Source: Inquilinus limosus_F (lineage in GTDB: Bacteria; Pseudomonadota; Alphaproteobacteria; DSM-16000; Inquilinaceae). From it: a stretch of 64,000 nucleotides of DNA. The stretch covers positions 1 to 64,000 of the forward strand of contig NZ_JAHVDK010000013.1 in NCBI RefSeq assembly GCF_051487185.1, given 5' to 3'. How positions within the stretch are numbered: position 1 is the stretch's first letter; each line of letters opens with the position of its first letter. The notes beneath the pieces were generated by a model. It was not told where the DNA came from. It did no database searches and saw only the letters and a list, made by a program, of their open reading frames with translations. A program made the position numbers and the translations under genes. Shown in pieces: positions 1-8,222 of the stretch.

Positions 1-548
1 TTGGCGGCCGACCGAAGCGCGTCCGGGAACCCCGGCGGCATGGAGACGTGGGAGAAATCGGGCGCCTCCCAGAACTTGACCTCGGCGGCCGACACGTGGA
101 TCCGCAGGTCCGGGCGCAGCCGGTCCTTCACCCCGTCGACGAGCAGCCCACCGACATGGTCCATATGCATGTGGGTCAGCACCAAATCGGTCACGGAGGC
201 GAGATCGATGCCGGCGGCCTCCAGCCGCTTGATCAACTGCCCGGCCCGCGGCAGGTGCAAGTCCGGGTCGAAGCCCAGCCCGGCGTCGACGAGTATGGTC
301 TGATCGCCGCTCCGCACCACGACCACGTTCAGCGCCCAATCGAACGCGTCCGGCGGCAGGAACATGTCCTTCAGCCAGGCCGCCCGCGCGGCCGGGTCGA
401 CGTTGTGGGCCAACATCGCGGTCGGCAGCGGCAGGACGCCATCGCTGACCACGAGCACGTCGATCTCGCCGACCCGCAGCGCGTAGCGCGACGGAACCAA
501 CTCGTCGGGCCCCGGTCGACCGGGGTGTGAGATGCTGTCCGGGCTCAT
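1..548 (-). CDS. MBL-fold metallo-hydrolase, C-terminus cut by window edge
   Basis: The N-terminal 182 codons of a metallo-beta-lactamase-fold hydrolase are present; the rest lies to the left of the window. Residues 126-131 form the HxHxDH zinc-binding motif (HMHMDH) after a typical TDLVLT strand, and an earlier VDAGLG turn (about residues 87-92) matches the first conserved Asp of the fold. No signal peptide is seen, so it is probably cytoplasmic. The ATG at 546-548 is preceded by AGGAGA about 6 nt upstream, a good ribosome site. The family includes lactonases, glyoxalase II and other hydrolases, and the substrate cannot be told. Family call is certain; function is unknown. Confidence 0.88.
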   Translation of the reverse strand, partial: MSPDSISHPGRPGPDELVPSRYALRVGEIDVLVVSDGVLPLPTAMLAHNVDPAARAAWLKDMFLPPDAFDWALNVVVVRSGDQTILVDAGLGFDPDLHLPRAGQLIKRLEAAGIDLASVTDLVLTHMHMDHVGGLLVDGVKDRLRPDLRIHVSAAEVKFWEAPDFSHVSMPPGFPDALRSAA

Positions 549-1103
549 ATTCGTCTCCTGCTGATCGTCCGTTTTCCGATGTGTTTCATTACCTCCGTGT
601 GCAATGGAGACGTAATCACCCCGAGGTCTAGGTCGCGTACATCTCAGGGATATCAGGGATCGATGCGTCCGAGGCGCATGCAAGGCGAAGCACTGCGGAA
701 TTCCCGCGCCATCGCACCACGGCGTCGGCAATGGAACGTGGGGGAGAAACTACGGGTGGCTGCCCTGGGCTTGTCGGGCATCGCGCCTACGATCAACCCA
801 TGTAACCCTAATTCCCGTGTCTCAGTCCAGGGGTGCGGTCCACGGACGCTAGCAAGGGAATACGGTGACAGTGCACTTTTAGCGGACTTCCGCCGCGCTG
901 GAGTGCCCCCTGTCTCACCACAGGGGGCACTCCACTCACTGAGCCCCGTTCCGCAAGGGCGGGAAGCGGTCCGTCTGCTTCGACCAACTCGACGAGATAG
1001 AAGTCGGTCAGAGGCTGTCTTAGGCCACCTCGTGGCTGTTCAACCGAATTACAGCAAGGCTAGGCTGCGGTATGGGAAGACGGGTCGCGAAGAGCTTTAG
1101 CCA
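549..1103. other. 555-bp intergenic stretch without a supported gene
   Basis: Base composition here is visibly less GC-rich than in the flanking housekeeping-type genes. A forward open frame covers most of it, but the translation has no recognisable domain, no good ribosome site and irregular codon use, so I do not call a gene. It holds a perfect 14-bp hairpin at 899-934. The stretch may be debris of a transferred segment that also carries the AT-richer gene at 1104; that is inference. Confidence 0.5.
899..934. other. Perfect 14-bp hairpin, 8-nt loop
   Basis: TGGAGTGCCCCCTG at 899-912 is the exact reverse complement of 921-934, with TCTCACCA as loop. There is no T-tract on either side, so it is not an obvious intrinsic terminator. 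It could be a recombination or transposon-end remnant, or an RNA hairpin. Confidence 0.6.
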
Positions 1104-1610
1104 ATGGACGATAGGAAGAGTGCCCGGTCCGTCATACACGACGCGATCGCCGCGCAAGATTGGAGTCAGTGGATGCAGCCGCCGAGCAACTCCAGCGGGG
1201 CAATACCGACTGAATTAAGGAAGATTCTAGACACGCATGATGAAGCATCTTCGTGGCAATCGGTAATGCATACGGAATATGCATTCGGAAATTCGGAAGC
1301 GGGAACCTACTATCCTGCGATCATCCCGGCCATCCCTATACTGGCAATGATCGTGGAGAATGAGGAAGGATGGCCGCGATGGACAGCAATTGAGATACTT
1401 CATGATTGGCTATTTAGTTTTTATCCGGAACAAAAACATGGCTGGGTCATAGATACGAATCTGCCCGCAGATGATCTACAAAGACTGGTGCAGGCGGAGA
1501 TACTAAACCTGCATTCGACTTTTGAGCGAATTGGGAAGCGCGACGATCTATCTAAAGGGCAGAGACGGTATATCGAAGATTTTCTGTCGGGTCTCGACGA
1601 CGACAGATGA
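1104..1610 (+). CDS. Hypothetical protein, immunity-protein-like, AT-richer than surroundings
   Basis: A 168-residue soluble, acidic protein with no signal peptide. The central part (GTYYPAIIPAIPILAMIVEN, then WPRWTAIEILHDWL) resembles small helical HEAT-like proteins often found as orphan immunity genes of polymorphic toxins; I recognise the style, not a named family. Codon use is clearly different from its neighbours, with many A/T-ending codons (for example AAATTCGGAAGC, TTTTTATCCG). A weak purine-rich site (GAAGAG) lies about 9 nt before the ATG. No toxin gene is adjacent. Likely acquired horizontally; role is inference only. Confidence 0.65.
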   Translation: MDDRKSARSVIHDAIAAQDWSQWMQPPSNSSGAIPTELRKILDTHDEASSWQSVMHTEYAFGNSEAGTYYPAIIPAIPILAMIVENEEGWPRWTAIEILHDWLFSFYPEQKHGWVIDTNLPADDLQRLVQAEILNLHSTFERIGKRDDLSKGQRRYIEDFLSGLDDDR

Positions 1611-1737
1611 GAATCTGGTGTCGTGAGATTGTATCGAGTTCAGCCACCCAATGTGTCAAGAATGAGGCTCTCCCTCAGATGACCGCAAAGGTTCGATCCC
1701 TGCCGATCTCGGCGCGGTCACATCACCCCGCCCCCTC

Positions 1738-2265
1738 CTATCTTTCCGGGATCACCAGCGGCCCGCAATTGTCGTCGGCGACGAAGACGGCGAGGATCTG
1801 CGCCGGCTCGGTGGCGCTGGCGTTCTCGGCGAAGAGGTGCAGCGCGCCCGGCGGCTCGAACCAGGTGGTTCCGGGGCCGTAGACCTGGGCCGGGCTGCCG
1901 GCCAGCTGCGACCGCACCGCGCCCCGGATCACGAAGGCGGTGACCGAGCCGGGGTGCCGGTGCGCCGGGGTGTAGGCGCCGGGCGGGAAGTCGACCGTGG
2001 CGGTGGTGATCGACTTGCCCGGCACGTTCGGCAGCGCCTCGCAGGACAGCGGCTTGACCACCGTCGCCGGCCGGGCGCCCGGCGCCGCGCCCGTCCGAGC
2101 CTGACCCTCCGCCTGGGCGTGGACATGGGCCGGCATCGCCGGAACGGCGGCAGGGACATCGGCCGGACGGGTGCCCCACAGCGCTGCGAGCGCGACCACG
2201 GCCGCGCCGCCGGCCACCAGGAGCATCAGCCGCATCGGCTGCGGACCAGGATGCAAAGCGGACAT
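1738..2265 (-). CDS. Membrane-anchored cupin-domain protein
   Basis: A 175-residue protein with one N-terminal hydrophobic segment (about residues 11-30) serving as signal or anchor, a low-complexity Ala/Pro/His linker, and a single cupin barrel from about residue 70. The metal-site pattern is visible as H102-R-H104 (PAHRHPGS), followed by a second motif with H143 (PPGALHLFAEN). Such cupins act outside the cytoplasm as small-molecule binding or quorum-quenching-type proteins; the ligand is unknown. The ATG at 2263-2265 is followed by the hydrophobic segment. It stands alone, with a repeat cluster upstream. Confidence 0.82.
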   Translation of the reverse strand: MSALHPGPQPMRLMLLVAGGAAVVALAALWGTRPADVPAAVPAMPAHVHAQAEGQARTGAAPGARPATVVKPLSCEALPNVPGKSITTATVDFPPGAYTPAHRHPGSVTAFVIRGAVRSQLAGSPAQVYGPGTTWFEPPGALHLFAENASATEPAQILAVFVADDNCGPLVIPER

Positions 2266-2350
2266 GGCCTTCCTCCCTCGATGAAGCCCCAGAGCGGGAT
2301 GTGTTCAGGCCAGATCAGGCCATGCGATCACATCGGGTCGGTGAGATGTC

Positions 2351-2482
2351 GCCTCTCCCGCTTGCGGGAGAGGTCGGAGACGCGAAGCGGCTCCGGGTGA
2401 GGGGATTTCGTCGAGGCCGGGACCAGCCCTCACCCGGCCGTCCTTCGGACGTCCGACCTCTCCCGCGTCCGGCGCGAGAGGC
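2351..2482. repeat. Inverted pair of family-C repeat units
   Basis: Two ~55-bp units in opposite orientation. The first (2351-2405) begins GCCTCTCCCGCTTGCGGGAG and ends in CGGGTGAGGGG. The second (2427-2482) is the reverse form, starting CCCTCACCCGG and ending in CGCGAGAGGC. The same unit pair recurs at 42516-42723, and half-units flank the family-B repeats near 8040 and 34025. The pair lies between the cupin and epimerase genes. Confidence 0.8.
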
Positions 2483-2547
2483 AACGCGAAAACGCCTGTC
2501 AGCCCCGCCCAATGCACTGACGTGACCCGACCTCAATTCACTCCGCC

Positions 2548-3279
2548 CTAGGCAGGAAGCCGGAACCCGGCGTCCCAGCCGAGCTCGCGCACCGCCTTCT
2601 CGACCAAAGCCGGGCCGCCCGGCTCGGCGACGTTGAAGATGCCGGGCCGGCCGCGGTCGACCGCCAGCAGCGCCGCCTGTGCCGCGGCGTCGACATGCAC
2701 CGCGCCCGGCCCCGGCGGCGCATCGGCGCCGGTGCCCGGGCCGTAGAACTGGCCGTAGCGCAGCACGATGCCCTCGAGCGGCGGAGTGTGCAGCACCTGC
2801 GTCTCCAGCGCGATCACGCCGTCGATGCTGGTCCGCCGCGGGTTGTCGGCCGACCGGTCGAGCGGGTGGTCCTCGGCATAGGGCGGCGTGCCCGGCTGGT
2901 AGACCCAGGCGATGCTTTGCGCGATCAGCCGCCGTGCCCCGGCCTCCCGCGCCGCGGCGACCAGGTTGCGCGTGCCTTCGCTGCGGATGCGGGCGTTGCG
3001 CGGCGCGGCCTCGGCCATGCGCGCGGGGTCGAGGCCTGGCGGCAGGTCGGTCAGCTGATGGATCACCACCTCCGGCCGCGCCGAAGCGACGGCGCGGGAC
3101 AGGGCCTCGGCGTCGAACACGTCGACCACCACCGGCTCGGCGCCGAGCCGGCGCAGCGCCTCGGCCTTGGCCGGATCGCGGGTGGTGCCGGAGACCTGGT
3201 GCTCGGTGTCGCGCAGCAGCGGCACCAGGCGGCGGCCGACGGCGCCGCTGGCGCCGGCGAGAAAGATCCTGAACGGCAT
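2548..3279 (-). CDS. NAD(P)-dependent epimerase/dehydratase family protein
   Basis: A 243-residue extended short-chain dehydrogenase. The N-terminus MPFRIFLAGASGAVGRRLVP contains the GASGAVG dinucleotide-binding turn (GxxGxxG, residues 9-15). Catalytic Tyr/Lys are not in the classical YxxxK layout, as in the atypical subgroup that acts as reductases or NmrA-like sensors. Start ATG 3277-3279 follows GGAGGA by 5 nt. It lies 20 nt downstream of the GNAT gene on the same strand and is probably cotranscribed with it under the divergent MarR regulator. Substrate unknown. Confidence 0.82.
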   Translation of the reverse strand: MPFRIFLAGASGAVGRRLVPLLRDTEHQVSGTTRDPAKAEALRRLGAEPVVVDVFDAEALSRAVASARPEVVIHQLTDLPPGLDPARMAEAAPRNARIRSEGTRNLVAAAREAGARRLIAQSIAWVYQPGTPPYAEDHPLDRSADNPRRTSIDGVIALETQVLHTPPLEGIVLRYGQFYGPGTGADAPPGPGAVHVDAAAQAALLAVDRGRPGIFNVAEPGGPALVEKAVRELGWDAGFRLPA

Positions 3280-3299
3280 CGAGTCCTCCTTGAATCGCC

Positions 3300-3752
3300 T
3301 CAGGCCAGCGGCAGGCCGAAGCGCAGCGCGGTCGCGACCAGGCCGCAGCGGTAGTAGAAGCGGTGGCCCAGCACATTGGTCAGCGGGGTGTCGAGCACCA
3401 GCCGGGCGCAGCCCAGCGCCCGCCCCTCCTGCGCCAGCCATTCCATCAACCGGGCGCCGTGGCCGAAGCTGCGCTCGGCCTCGTCGGTGACCAGGTCGTC
3501 TACGTAGAGATGCGGGCCGTAGACCAGGTTCTCCTGCACCCGGAAGCCGGCCAGCGCCACGGGCGAGCCGCCGCGCCACAGCGCCACCAGCCGGTACCCG
3601 GAATCGGCCTGGCGGCGCCAGCGCGCCGTGAGCTCCGCCGCCGACTCCAGATGCGGCCGCAGCTGCCGCATCAGCGGCCAGCAGGCGGCGACGGCGGCCT
3701 CGTCCTCGACAGGGCGGAGATCCGGGACGTCTGCGTCGGGGTCGGCCGACAT
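3300..3752 (-). CDS. GNAT-family N-acetyltransferase
   Basis: A 150-residue protein with a GCN5-like fold. Strand beta4 (YVDDLVTDEAERSFGHGARL) leads into the acetyl-CoA pyrophosphate loop SFGHGARLM, a variant of Q/RxxGxG/A, followed by a helix and the beta5 segment CARLVLDTPL. C-terminal FYYRCGL matches the usual FYxxxGF. The substrate is not predictable. First gene of a probable two-gene operon with the epimerase, divergent from the MarR gene; a 68-bp spacer holds a palindromic site. Confidence 0.83.
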   Translation of the reverse strand: MSADPDADVPDLRPVEDEAAVAACWPLMRQLRPHLESAAELTARWRRQADSGYRLVALWRGGSPVALAGFRVQENLVYGPHLYVDDLVTDEAERSFGHGARLMEWLAQEGRALGCARLVLDTPLTNVLGHRFYYRCGLVATALRFGLPLA

Positions 3753-3783
3753 GGCGATGGCCCTTTCCGGAGGTTCGGGATAA

Positions 3784-3818
3784 TATCAGAGCACGAACAA
3801 CATATAAGAGCTCTGATA
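3784..3818. promoter_or_regulatory. Probable MarR operator between divergent genes
   Basis: TATCAGAGC at 3784-3792 is repeated in inverted orientation as GCTCTGATA at 3810-3818 (17 nt apart). The right arm ends 2 nt before the MarR ATG. Position and symmetry suit autorepression plus control of the divergent GNAT operon. No Shine-Dalgarno precedes the ATG. Confidence 0.65.
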
Positions 3819-3820
3819 CT

Positions 3821-4303
3821 ATGGTCAAGCGCGGCGACGGGCCGGCGATTCCGCGCCCGGGCGAGGGCAAGCGGGGCGAGGCCGGGTATTTCGGCTATCT
3901 GCTGCGGCAGGCCAGCGGCACCTACCGGCTGCGGGTCGAGCGCGCCCTGGCCGATCTGGAGGTGACGCCGCCGCAATTCACGATCATGACCATGATCGCG
4001 GCCTATCCCGGCCTGTCCGGCGCCGACCTGGCGCGCCTGACCCTGCTGACACCGCAGACGGTCAGCGTCATCGTCGCCAATCTGGAGCGCGCCGGGTCGG
4101 TGGTGCGGCGGCCGCATCCGGTGCATGGCCGCATCCTGACCCTGGAGATCACCGACAGCGGCCGGGCCCTGCTGGCCCGCTGCCGTGAGCGCGTGCTGGT
4201 ACTGGAGCGGCAGCTTGCCGCCGGGCTGACGCCGGAGGAGGAGGCCGTGATCCGCCGCTGGCTGGCGGCGGTGGCGGCGGAGGGCGGGGAGGTGGAGGGT
4301 TAG
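3821..4303 (+). CDS. MarR-family transcriptional regulator
   Basis: A 160-residue winged-helix regulator. Helix-turn-helix is at about residues 60-85 (LSGADLARLTLLTPQTVSVI), followed by the wing with RRPHPVHGRILTLEIT, and a C-terminal dimerisation helix. It is divergent from the GNAT/epimerase pair. An inverted repeat abuts the start codon, so autorepression is likely. The ATG at 3821 has no ribosome site; either the mRNA is nearly leaderless or a later start is used, although no later Met precedes the DNA-binding domain in a sensible position. The ligand is unknown. Confidence 0.87.
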   Translation: MVKRGDGPAIPRPGEGKRGEAGYFGYLLRQASGTYRLRVERALADLEVTPPQFTIMTMIAAYPGLSGADLARLTLLTPQTVSVIVANLERAGSVVRRPHPVHGRILTLEITDSGRALLARCRERVLVLERQLAAGLTPEEEAVIRRWLAAVAAEGGEVEG

Positions 4304-4324
4304 AGCGCCAGCACGAAATATTAA

Positions 4325-4414
4325 CCCGTCATGGCGAGCCCCGAAGGGGCGTGGCCATCCATATGTGGACGGCCCCCTGGATGGCCACGGCGCTCCGCGC
4401 CTCGCCATGACGGG
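4325..4414. repeat. Family-A palindromic repeat, copy 1
   Basis: CCCGTCATGGCGAG at 4325-4338 mirrors CTCGCCATGACGGG at 4401-4414, with inner arms GGCGTGGCCATCC / GGATGGCCACGGCGC. It is followed by the conserved tail GAGTCGATCTCA. Further copies are at 16241, 36053 and 51504. It sits between the convergent marR and CUT2 permease genes and can fold into a long hairpin. Confidence 0.88.
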
Positions 4415-4451
4415 GAAGGGACAGAAGAGTCGATCTCAGAGGCCGTTGATA

Positions 4452-5468
4452 TCAGGCCGACTGCCGCGTCAGCCGGGCGCGGAGGTAGCCGACCGCCATC
4501 ACCAGCAGCAGGATGCCGCCCCAGATGGCGAGGGTCAGGTGGGTGCTGAAGCCGAGCAGGTTGAAGCCGCTGGAGATGGCCTGAAGGATCACCAGCGCCA
4601 GCACCAGCCCGCCGACCTTGCCGAAGCCGCCGAACGGGTCGGTGCCGCCCAGCACCGCCGCCAGGATGGTGACCAGCAGGTAGCTTTCGCCGTAGCTGGC
4701 ATTGGCCGAGTTGAACCGCGCCATCAGCACCAGGCCGGCGACGCCGCAGAGCAGGCCGGACAGGGTGTAGGTCCACAGCAGCATCCGCCGCGTGTCGACG
4801 CCGGAGAAGCGCGTCGCCTGCTCGTTCGAGCCTATCAGGTACAGGTTGACGCCGAAGGGCGTGCGGTTCAGCAGGACCGCGACCGGCAAGGCGCAGAGGG
4901 CGAAGACGAAGAGCGGCATCGGCACTGGCCCGACCATGCCGTTGCCGAGGAACAGGATGCCCTCCGGAAAGCCGCCGATGACGTTGCCGCGGGTGAAGCC
5001 GATGGCGAGGCCTTTGAACAGGATCATGGTGCCGAGCGTCGCCAGGATCGGCGACACGCCGACATAGGCGATGATCACGCCGTTGACCGCGCCGCACAGC
5101 GAGGCCAGCGCCAGCCCGGCCAGGACCGCCAGCAGGATGGTCCCGCCCCCGGCCTCGGCCCCGCCGCCCTGGACCATGATCCAGCCCATCAGCAGCGCCG
5201 AGAGGTTGGCGGTGGAGATCACCGACAGGTTCAGCCCGCCGCAGACCAGCGTGATCATCATCGCCAGCGCCAGCACGCCGAGCTCCGGCAGCTGGAAGGC
5301 GATCGACTGCAGGTTGGCGGCGGACAGGAAGCGTTCGCCCACCACCAGCGAGAACACCAGCACCACCGCGACCAGCAGCAGCGACAGCCCGGCCAGCACC
5401 GGGTCGAGGCGGAGCGGCGAGCGCGCGGAGACGGCGGGATCAGACGCCGTTGGATTAGAGGGGGCCAC
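4452..5468 (-). CDS. CUT2-type sugar ABC transporter permease (RbsC-like), second
   Basis: A 338-residue polytopic inner-membrane protein of the BPD_transp_2 family, with about 8-10 hydrophobic segments. Family landmarks are GGLNLSVISTANLSALLMG near residue 70, the SGVDTRRMLLWTYTLSGLLCG loop, and GGTDPFGGFGKVGG near residue 265, which contacts the ATPase. It is the last gene of a four-gene operon (binding protein, ATPase, two permeases) and overlaps the upstream permease by 14 nt, implying coupling. With its partner it would form the channel for a monosaccharide or AI-2-like ligand. Confidence 0.9.
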   Translation of the reverse strand: MAPSNPTASDPAVSARSPLRLDPVLAGLSLLLVAVVLVFSLVVGERFLSAANLQSIAFQLPELGVLALAMMITLVCGGLNLSVISTANLSALLMGWIMVQGGGAEAGGGTILLAVLAGLALASLCGAVNGVIIAYVGVSPILATLGTMILFKGLAIGFTRGNVIGGFPEGILFLGNGMVGPVPMPLFVFALCALPVAVLLNRTPFGVNLYLIGSNEQATRFSGVDTRRMLLWTYTLSGLLCGVAGLVLMARFNSANASYGESYLLVTILAAVLGGTDPFGGFGKVGGLVLALVILQAISSGFNLLGFSTHLTLAIWGGILLLVMAVGYLRARLTRQSA

Positions 5469-6510
5469 GGCTCTTCCTCCGGCTCTTCATACGGTCGCTG
5501 GAAGCGGTGATGCAGACGCTGACCAGGATCACGAGCCCGGTGCAGACCTGGGTCCAGTAGGAGGACACGCCGACCATGATCAGCCCGTTCTGCAGCACGG
5601 CCAGCAGCGCGATGCCCAGCACCGTGCCGAGCACCGTGCCGACGCCGCCGAGCAGGCTGGCCCCGCCCAGCACCACGGCGGCCAGCACGTCGAGCTCGCG
5701 ACCCACCAGTACGTTCGGCGCCACCTGCTGCTGCAGCTGGGCATGGATGATGGCGGCGACGCCGGCCATGGCGCCGAGATAGCCGAACACGAACATGTGC
5801 AGCCGGCCCATGCCGAAGCCCAGGCGCTTGGCCGCCTCCGGATTGCCGCCCATGGCGTAGATCTGCCGGCCGATCGCGGTCTGGTTCAGCAGCGCCCAGG
5901 TCGCCAGCAGCGCCGCCACCAGCGCCAGCATCTGGATGGTGATGCGCAGGGTGCTGCCGTCCGGCAGCGGCAGCTGCACCAGCACGCCTTTGAAGAAGAA
6001 GGTCGGCAGGTTGAAGATCTGCTTGCCGCGCGAGAAGAACATCAACAGGCCGAAGAACAGGTTCATCGTCGCGATGGTGACGATGATCGACGACGCCCTG
6101 AACCGGTAGACGATGGCGGCGTTGAAGAGACCCAGCGCCAGCCCGACCGCCATGGCCACGGCGAAGACGATGGCCCAGTCCAGCACCGGCACGCCGGTCC
6201 CGGCCCGGCCGACGACGTTGAGCGCGAACAGCGCCGCCGCGTATTGCGCCACCATGGTGGTGGCGGCGAAGGAGATGTCGATGTTGCCGGAGATCAGCAC
6301 CACCAGCAGCCCCGCCGCCAGCACGCCGGTGACGGCGTAGGAGTTGGCAAGGTTCGACAGGTTCCCCAGCGTCAGGAAGTTCGGCGTGGCGAGGCCGAGC
6401 CCGACCACCGCCGCGGCGATCACCACCACCAGGTAGAACTCGGTCCGCCGCAGCAGGCGGCCGAGCAGCGGCGGCCGCTCCGCCGGCGCCAAAGTTATGG
6501 TCTCAGCCAT
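5455..6510 (-). CDS. CUT2-type sugar ABC transporter permease (RbsC-like), first
   Basis: A 351-residue inner-membrane permease. SGNIDISFAATTMVAQYAAA (about residue 74) corresponds to the conserved ID(L/I)SVG region, MGGNPEAAKRLGFGMGR (about residue 220) to the cytoplasmic family signature, and GGASLLGGVGT (about residue 280) to the last conserved turn. The start ATG overlaps the ATPase stop codon by 8 nt. Two different permeases in one operon, as here, are typical of rhamnose/AI-2-type (LsrCD, RhaPQ) rather than ribose systems. Confidence 0.9.
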   Translation of the reverse strand: MAETITLAPAERPPLLGRLLRRTEFYLVVVIAAAVVGLGLATPNFLTLGNLSNLANSYAVTGVLAAGLLVVLISGNIDISFAATTMVAQYAAALFALNVVGRAGTGVPVLDWAIVFAVAMAVGLALGLFNAAIVYRFRASSIIVTIATMNLFFGLLMFFSRGKQIFNLPTFFFKGVLVQLPLPDGSTLRITIQMLALVAALLATWALLNQTAIGRQIYAMGGNPEAAKRLGFGMGRLHMFVFGYLGAMAGVAAIIHAQLQQQVAPNVLVGRELDVLAAVVLGGASLLGGVGTVLGTVLGIALLAVLQNGLIMVGVSSYWTQVCTGLVILVSVCITASSDRMKSRRKSRGPL

Positions 6511-7993
6511 TCACTCTCTGCCTCAGCTCGGCCTCCGACGTCTGGTGCGGCCGGACTTCGCCGGTGATCCGCCCCTGCCGCATCACCAGGATGCGGTGGC
6601 AGTGGTACAGCACCTCCGGGATCTCGTCGGAGATCATGACCACGGCCATGCCCGCGGCCGCCAGGCGCTTCACCACCTCGTAGATCCCGTCCTTGTTGGC
6701 GATGTCGACGCCGACCGTCGGGCTGTCCAGGATCAGCAGCTTCGGCCTGGTCGCGATCCATTTCGCCAGCACCACGCGCTGCTGGTTGCCGCCGGACAGG
6801 GTGCGCACCGGGTTCTCCGGGTCCGACACCTTGATGTTGAGCGACCGGATGGCGCCCTGCACCTGGTCGTTCGCGGCCCGGCGCCGGATCAGCCCGAAGG
6901 CCGAGGTCAGCCGGTCGAGGATGGTGACGGTGGCGTTGCGCGCGATCGACTGCGGCAGGACGAGGCCGAGCGTCAGCCGGTCCTCCGACACATAGGCGAT
7001 ACCCTGGCGGATCGCCTGGCGCGGCGACCCGATCCGCACCGGCCGGCCCTCGACCCGGACCTCGCCGGCATCGGCCGGGTTCATGCCGAACAGCGACAGC
7101 GCCATCTCGGTGCGGCCGGAGCCGAGCAGCCCGGTGATGCCCAGGATCTCGCCGCGATGCACGGTGAAGCCGATATCTGCGAATTCGCCCGCCTTGCTGA
7201 GCCCCTTCACCTCCAGCACGGGCTCGGCCCGCGTGGCGCCGGGGTCGAGGACATCGTAGTGGAACTCCTTGCCGGTCATCAGGAAGGCCATGCGCCTGGC
7301 GTCCATCTCCGCCGCCGGCCAGGTGCCGACCTTGCGGCCGTCGCGCATCACCGTCACCCGGTCGGCGATCTCCATCACCTCGTCCAGCCGGTGGCTGACG
7401 AACAGGGTGGAGATGCCGTGCGCCTTCAGGTCCAGCACCAGCCGCAGCAGGGCGTCGACCTCGGTCCGGGTCAGGGACGCCGTCGGCTCGTCCATGATCA
7501 CCAGCTTCGCGTCAGCGGCCAGCGCCCGGCAAATCGCGACCAGCTGGCGGCTGGCGATGTTGAGCGACCCGACCAGCGCCTCGGGGTCCAGCCGCACGCC
7601 GATCCGCGCCATCGCCGCCCGAGCCGAATCGCGGATCGCGGCCCAGCGCGCCGGGGTGAAGCTGCGGCCGACATGGTGGCCGATGCCGATGTTCTCGGCC
7701 ACGGTCAGGTTCGGGAACAGCGACAGGTCCTGATAGATCACCTGGATGCCGCGGCGCACCGATTCGACCGGGGTCAGATGCCCGATCGCCTCGCCGCCGA
7801 TGGCGATGCGGCCGCCCGGCTCCGGCGCCAGCACGCCGGCGATGATCTTGATCAGCGTGCTCTTGCCGCAGCCGTTCTCGCCGACCAGGCAATGCACCTC
7901 GCCGGCGGCGAGATCGAAATCGACCTCGCGCAGGGCATGCACGCCGCCGAAGCGCTTGCCGATGCCCTGGAGGTCGAGGAACAGATCCGTCAT
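6503..7993 (-). CDS. CUT2-type sugar ABC transporter ATP-binding protein (tandem NBDs)
   Basis: A 496-residue protein with two fused nucleotide-binding domains, as in RbsA/LsrA/RhaT. NBD1 has Walker A GENGCGKST, the degenerate signature LNIASRQLVAI and Walker B LVIMDEPTASL. NBD2 has the usual degenerate Walker A (GLLGSGRTE), a full signature LSGGNQQRVVL and LLILDSPTVGVDI. I chose ATG 7991-7993 because conserved sequence begins at once (MTDLFLDLQGIGKRF); further upstream the frame runs into a palindromic repeat. It energises the two permeases encoded downstream. Confidence 0.9.
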   Translation of the reverse strand: MTDLFLDLQGIGKRFGGVHALREVDFDLAAGEVHCLVGENGCGKSTLIKIIAGVLAPEPGGRIAIGGEAIGHLTPVESVRRGIQVIYQDLSLFPNLTVAENIGIGHHVGRSFTPARWAAIRDSARAAMARIGVRLDPEALVGSLNIASRQLVAICRALAADAKLVIMDEPTASLTRTEVDALLRLVLDLKAHGISTLFVSHRLDEVMEIADRVTVMRDGRKVGTWPAAEMDARRMAFLMTGKEFHYDVLDPGATRAEPVLEVKGLSKAGEFADIGFTVHRGEILGITGLLGSGRTEMALSLFGMNPADAGEVRVEGRPVRIGSPRQAIRQGIAYVSEDRLTLGLVLPQSIARNATVTILDRLTSAFGLIRRRAANDQVQGAIRSLNIKVSDPENPVRTLSGGNQQRVVLAKWIATRPKLLILDSPTVGVDIANKDGIYEVVKRLAAAGMAVVMISDEIPEVLYHCHRILVMRQGRITGEVRPHQTSEAELRQRVNG

Positions 7994-8070
7994 GCGGGGC
8001 GACCGACTTTCATCGAGAGGTGGCTCTTTGCGTCGCCTCTCCCGCCCGAGAGACCTTTCAAGAAACCCCA

Positions 8071-8158
8071 CCGTCATTGCGAGGAGGCGAAGCCGACGAA
8101 GCAATCCAGGGGCCGGTGCGAGCGGCCCCGGATTGCTTCGCTGCGCTCGCAATGACGG
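8071..8158. repeat. Family-B palindromic repeat, copy 1, nested in half family-C arms
   Basis: CCGTCATTGCGAGGAGGCG... mirrors ...CGCTCGCAATGACGG, with inner arms GAAGCAATCC / GGATTGCTTC. The outer flanks (CGCCTCTCCCGCCCGAGAG near 8034, AAAGGTCC...GGGAGGGG near 8176) resemble family-C arms. It lies inside the ABC operon between the binding-protein gene and the ATPase gene, where a stable RNA hairpin could set the relative expression of the two. Confidence 0.88.
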
Positions 8159-8222
8159 TGCTGGGAATTCGGAAAAGGTCCTTCAAACGGGAGGGGCCAC
8201 AGAAACCAGCGTCAGACCGGCC

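Noticed and set aside
579..1100. Long forward open frame of about 170 codons
   Set aside because: Irregular composition, no ribosome site, no domain, overlaps a perfect hairpin; not supported as a gene.
1680..1712. GGTTCGATCCCTGCC resembling a tRNA T-arm
   Set aside because: The stem is imperfect, and no anticodon arm or acceptor stem could be found around it; not a tRNA gene.
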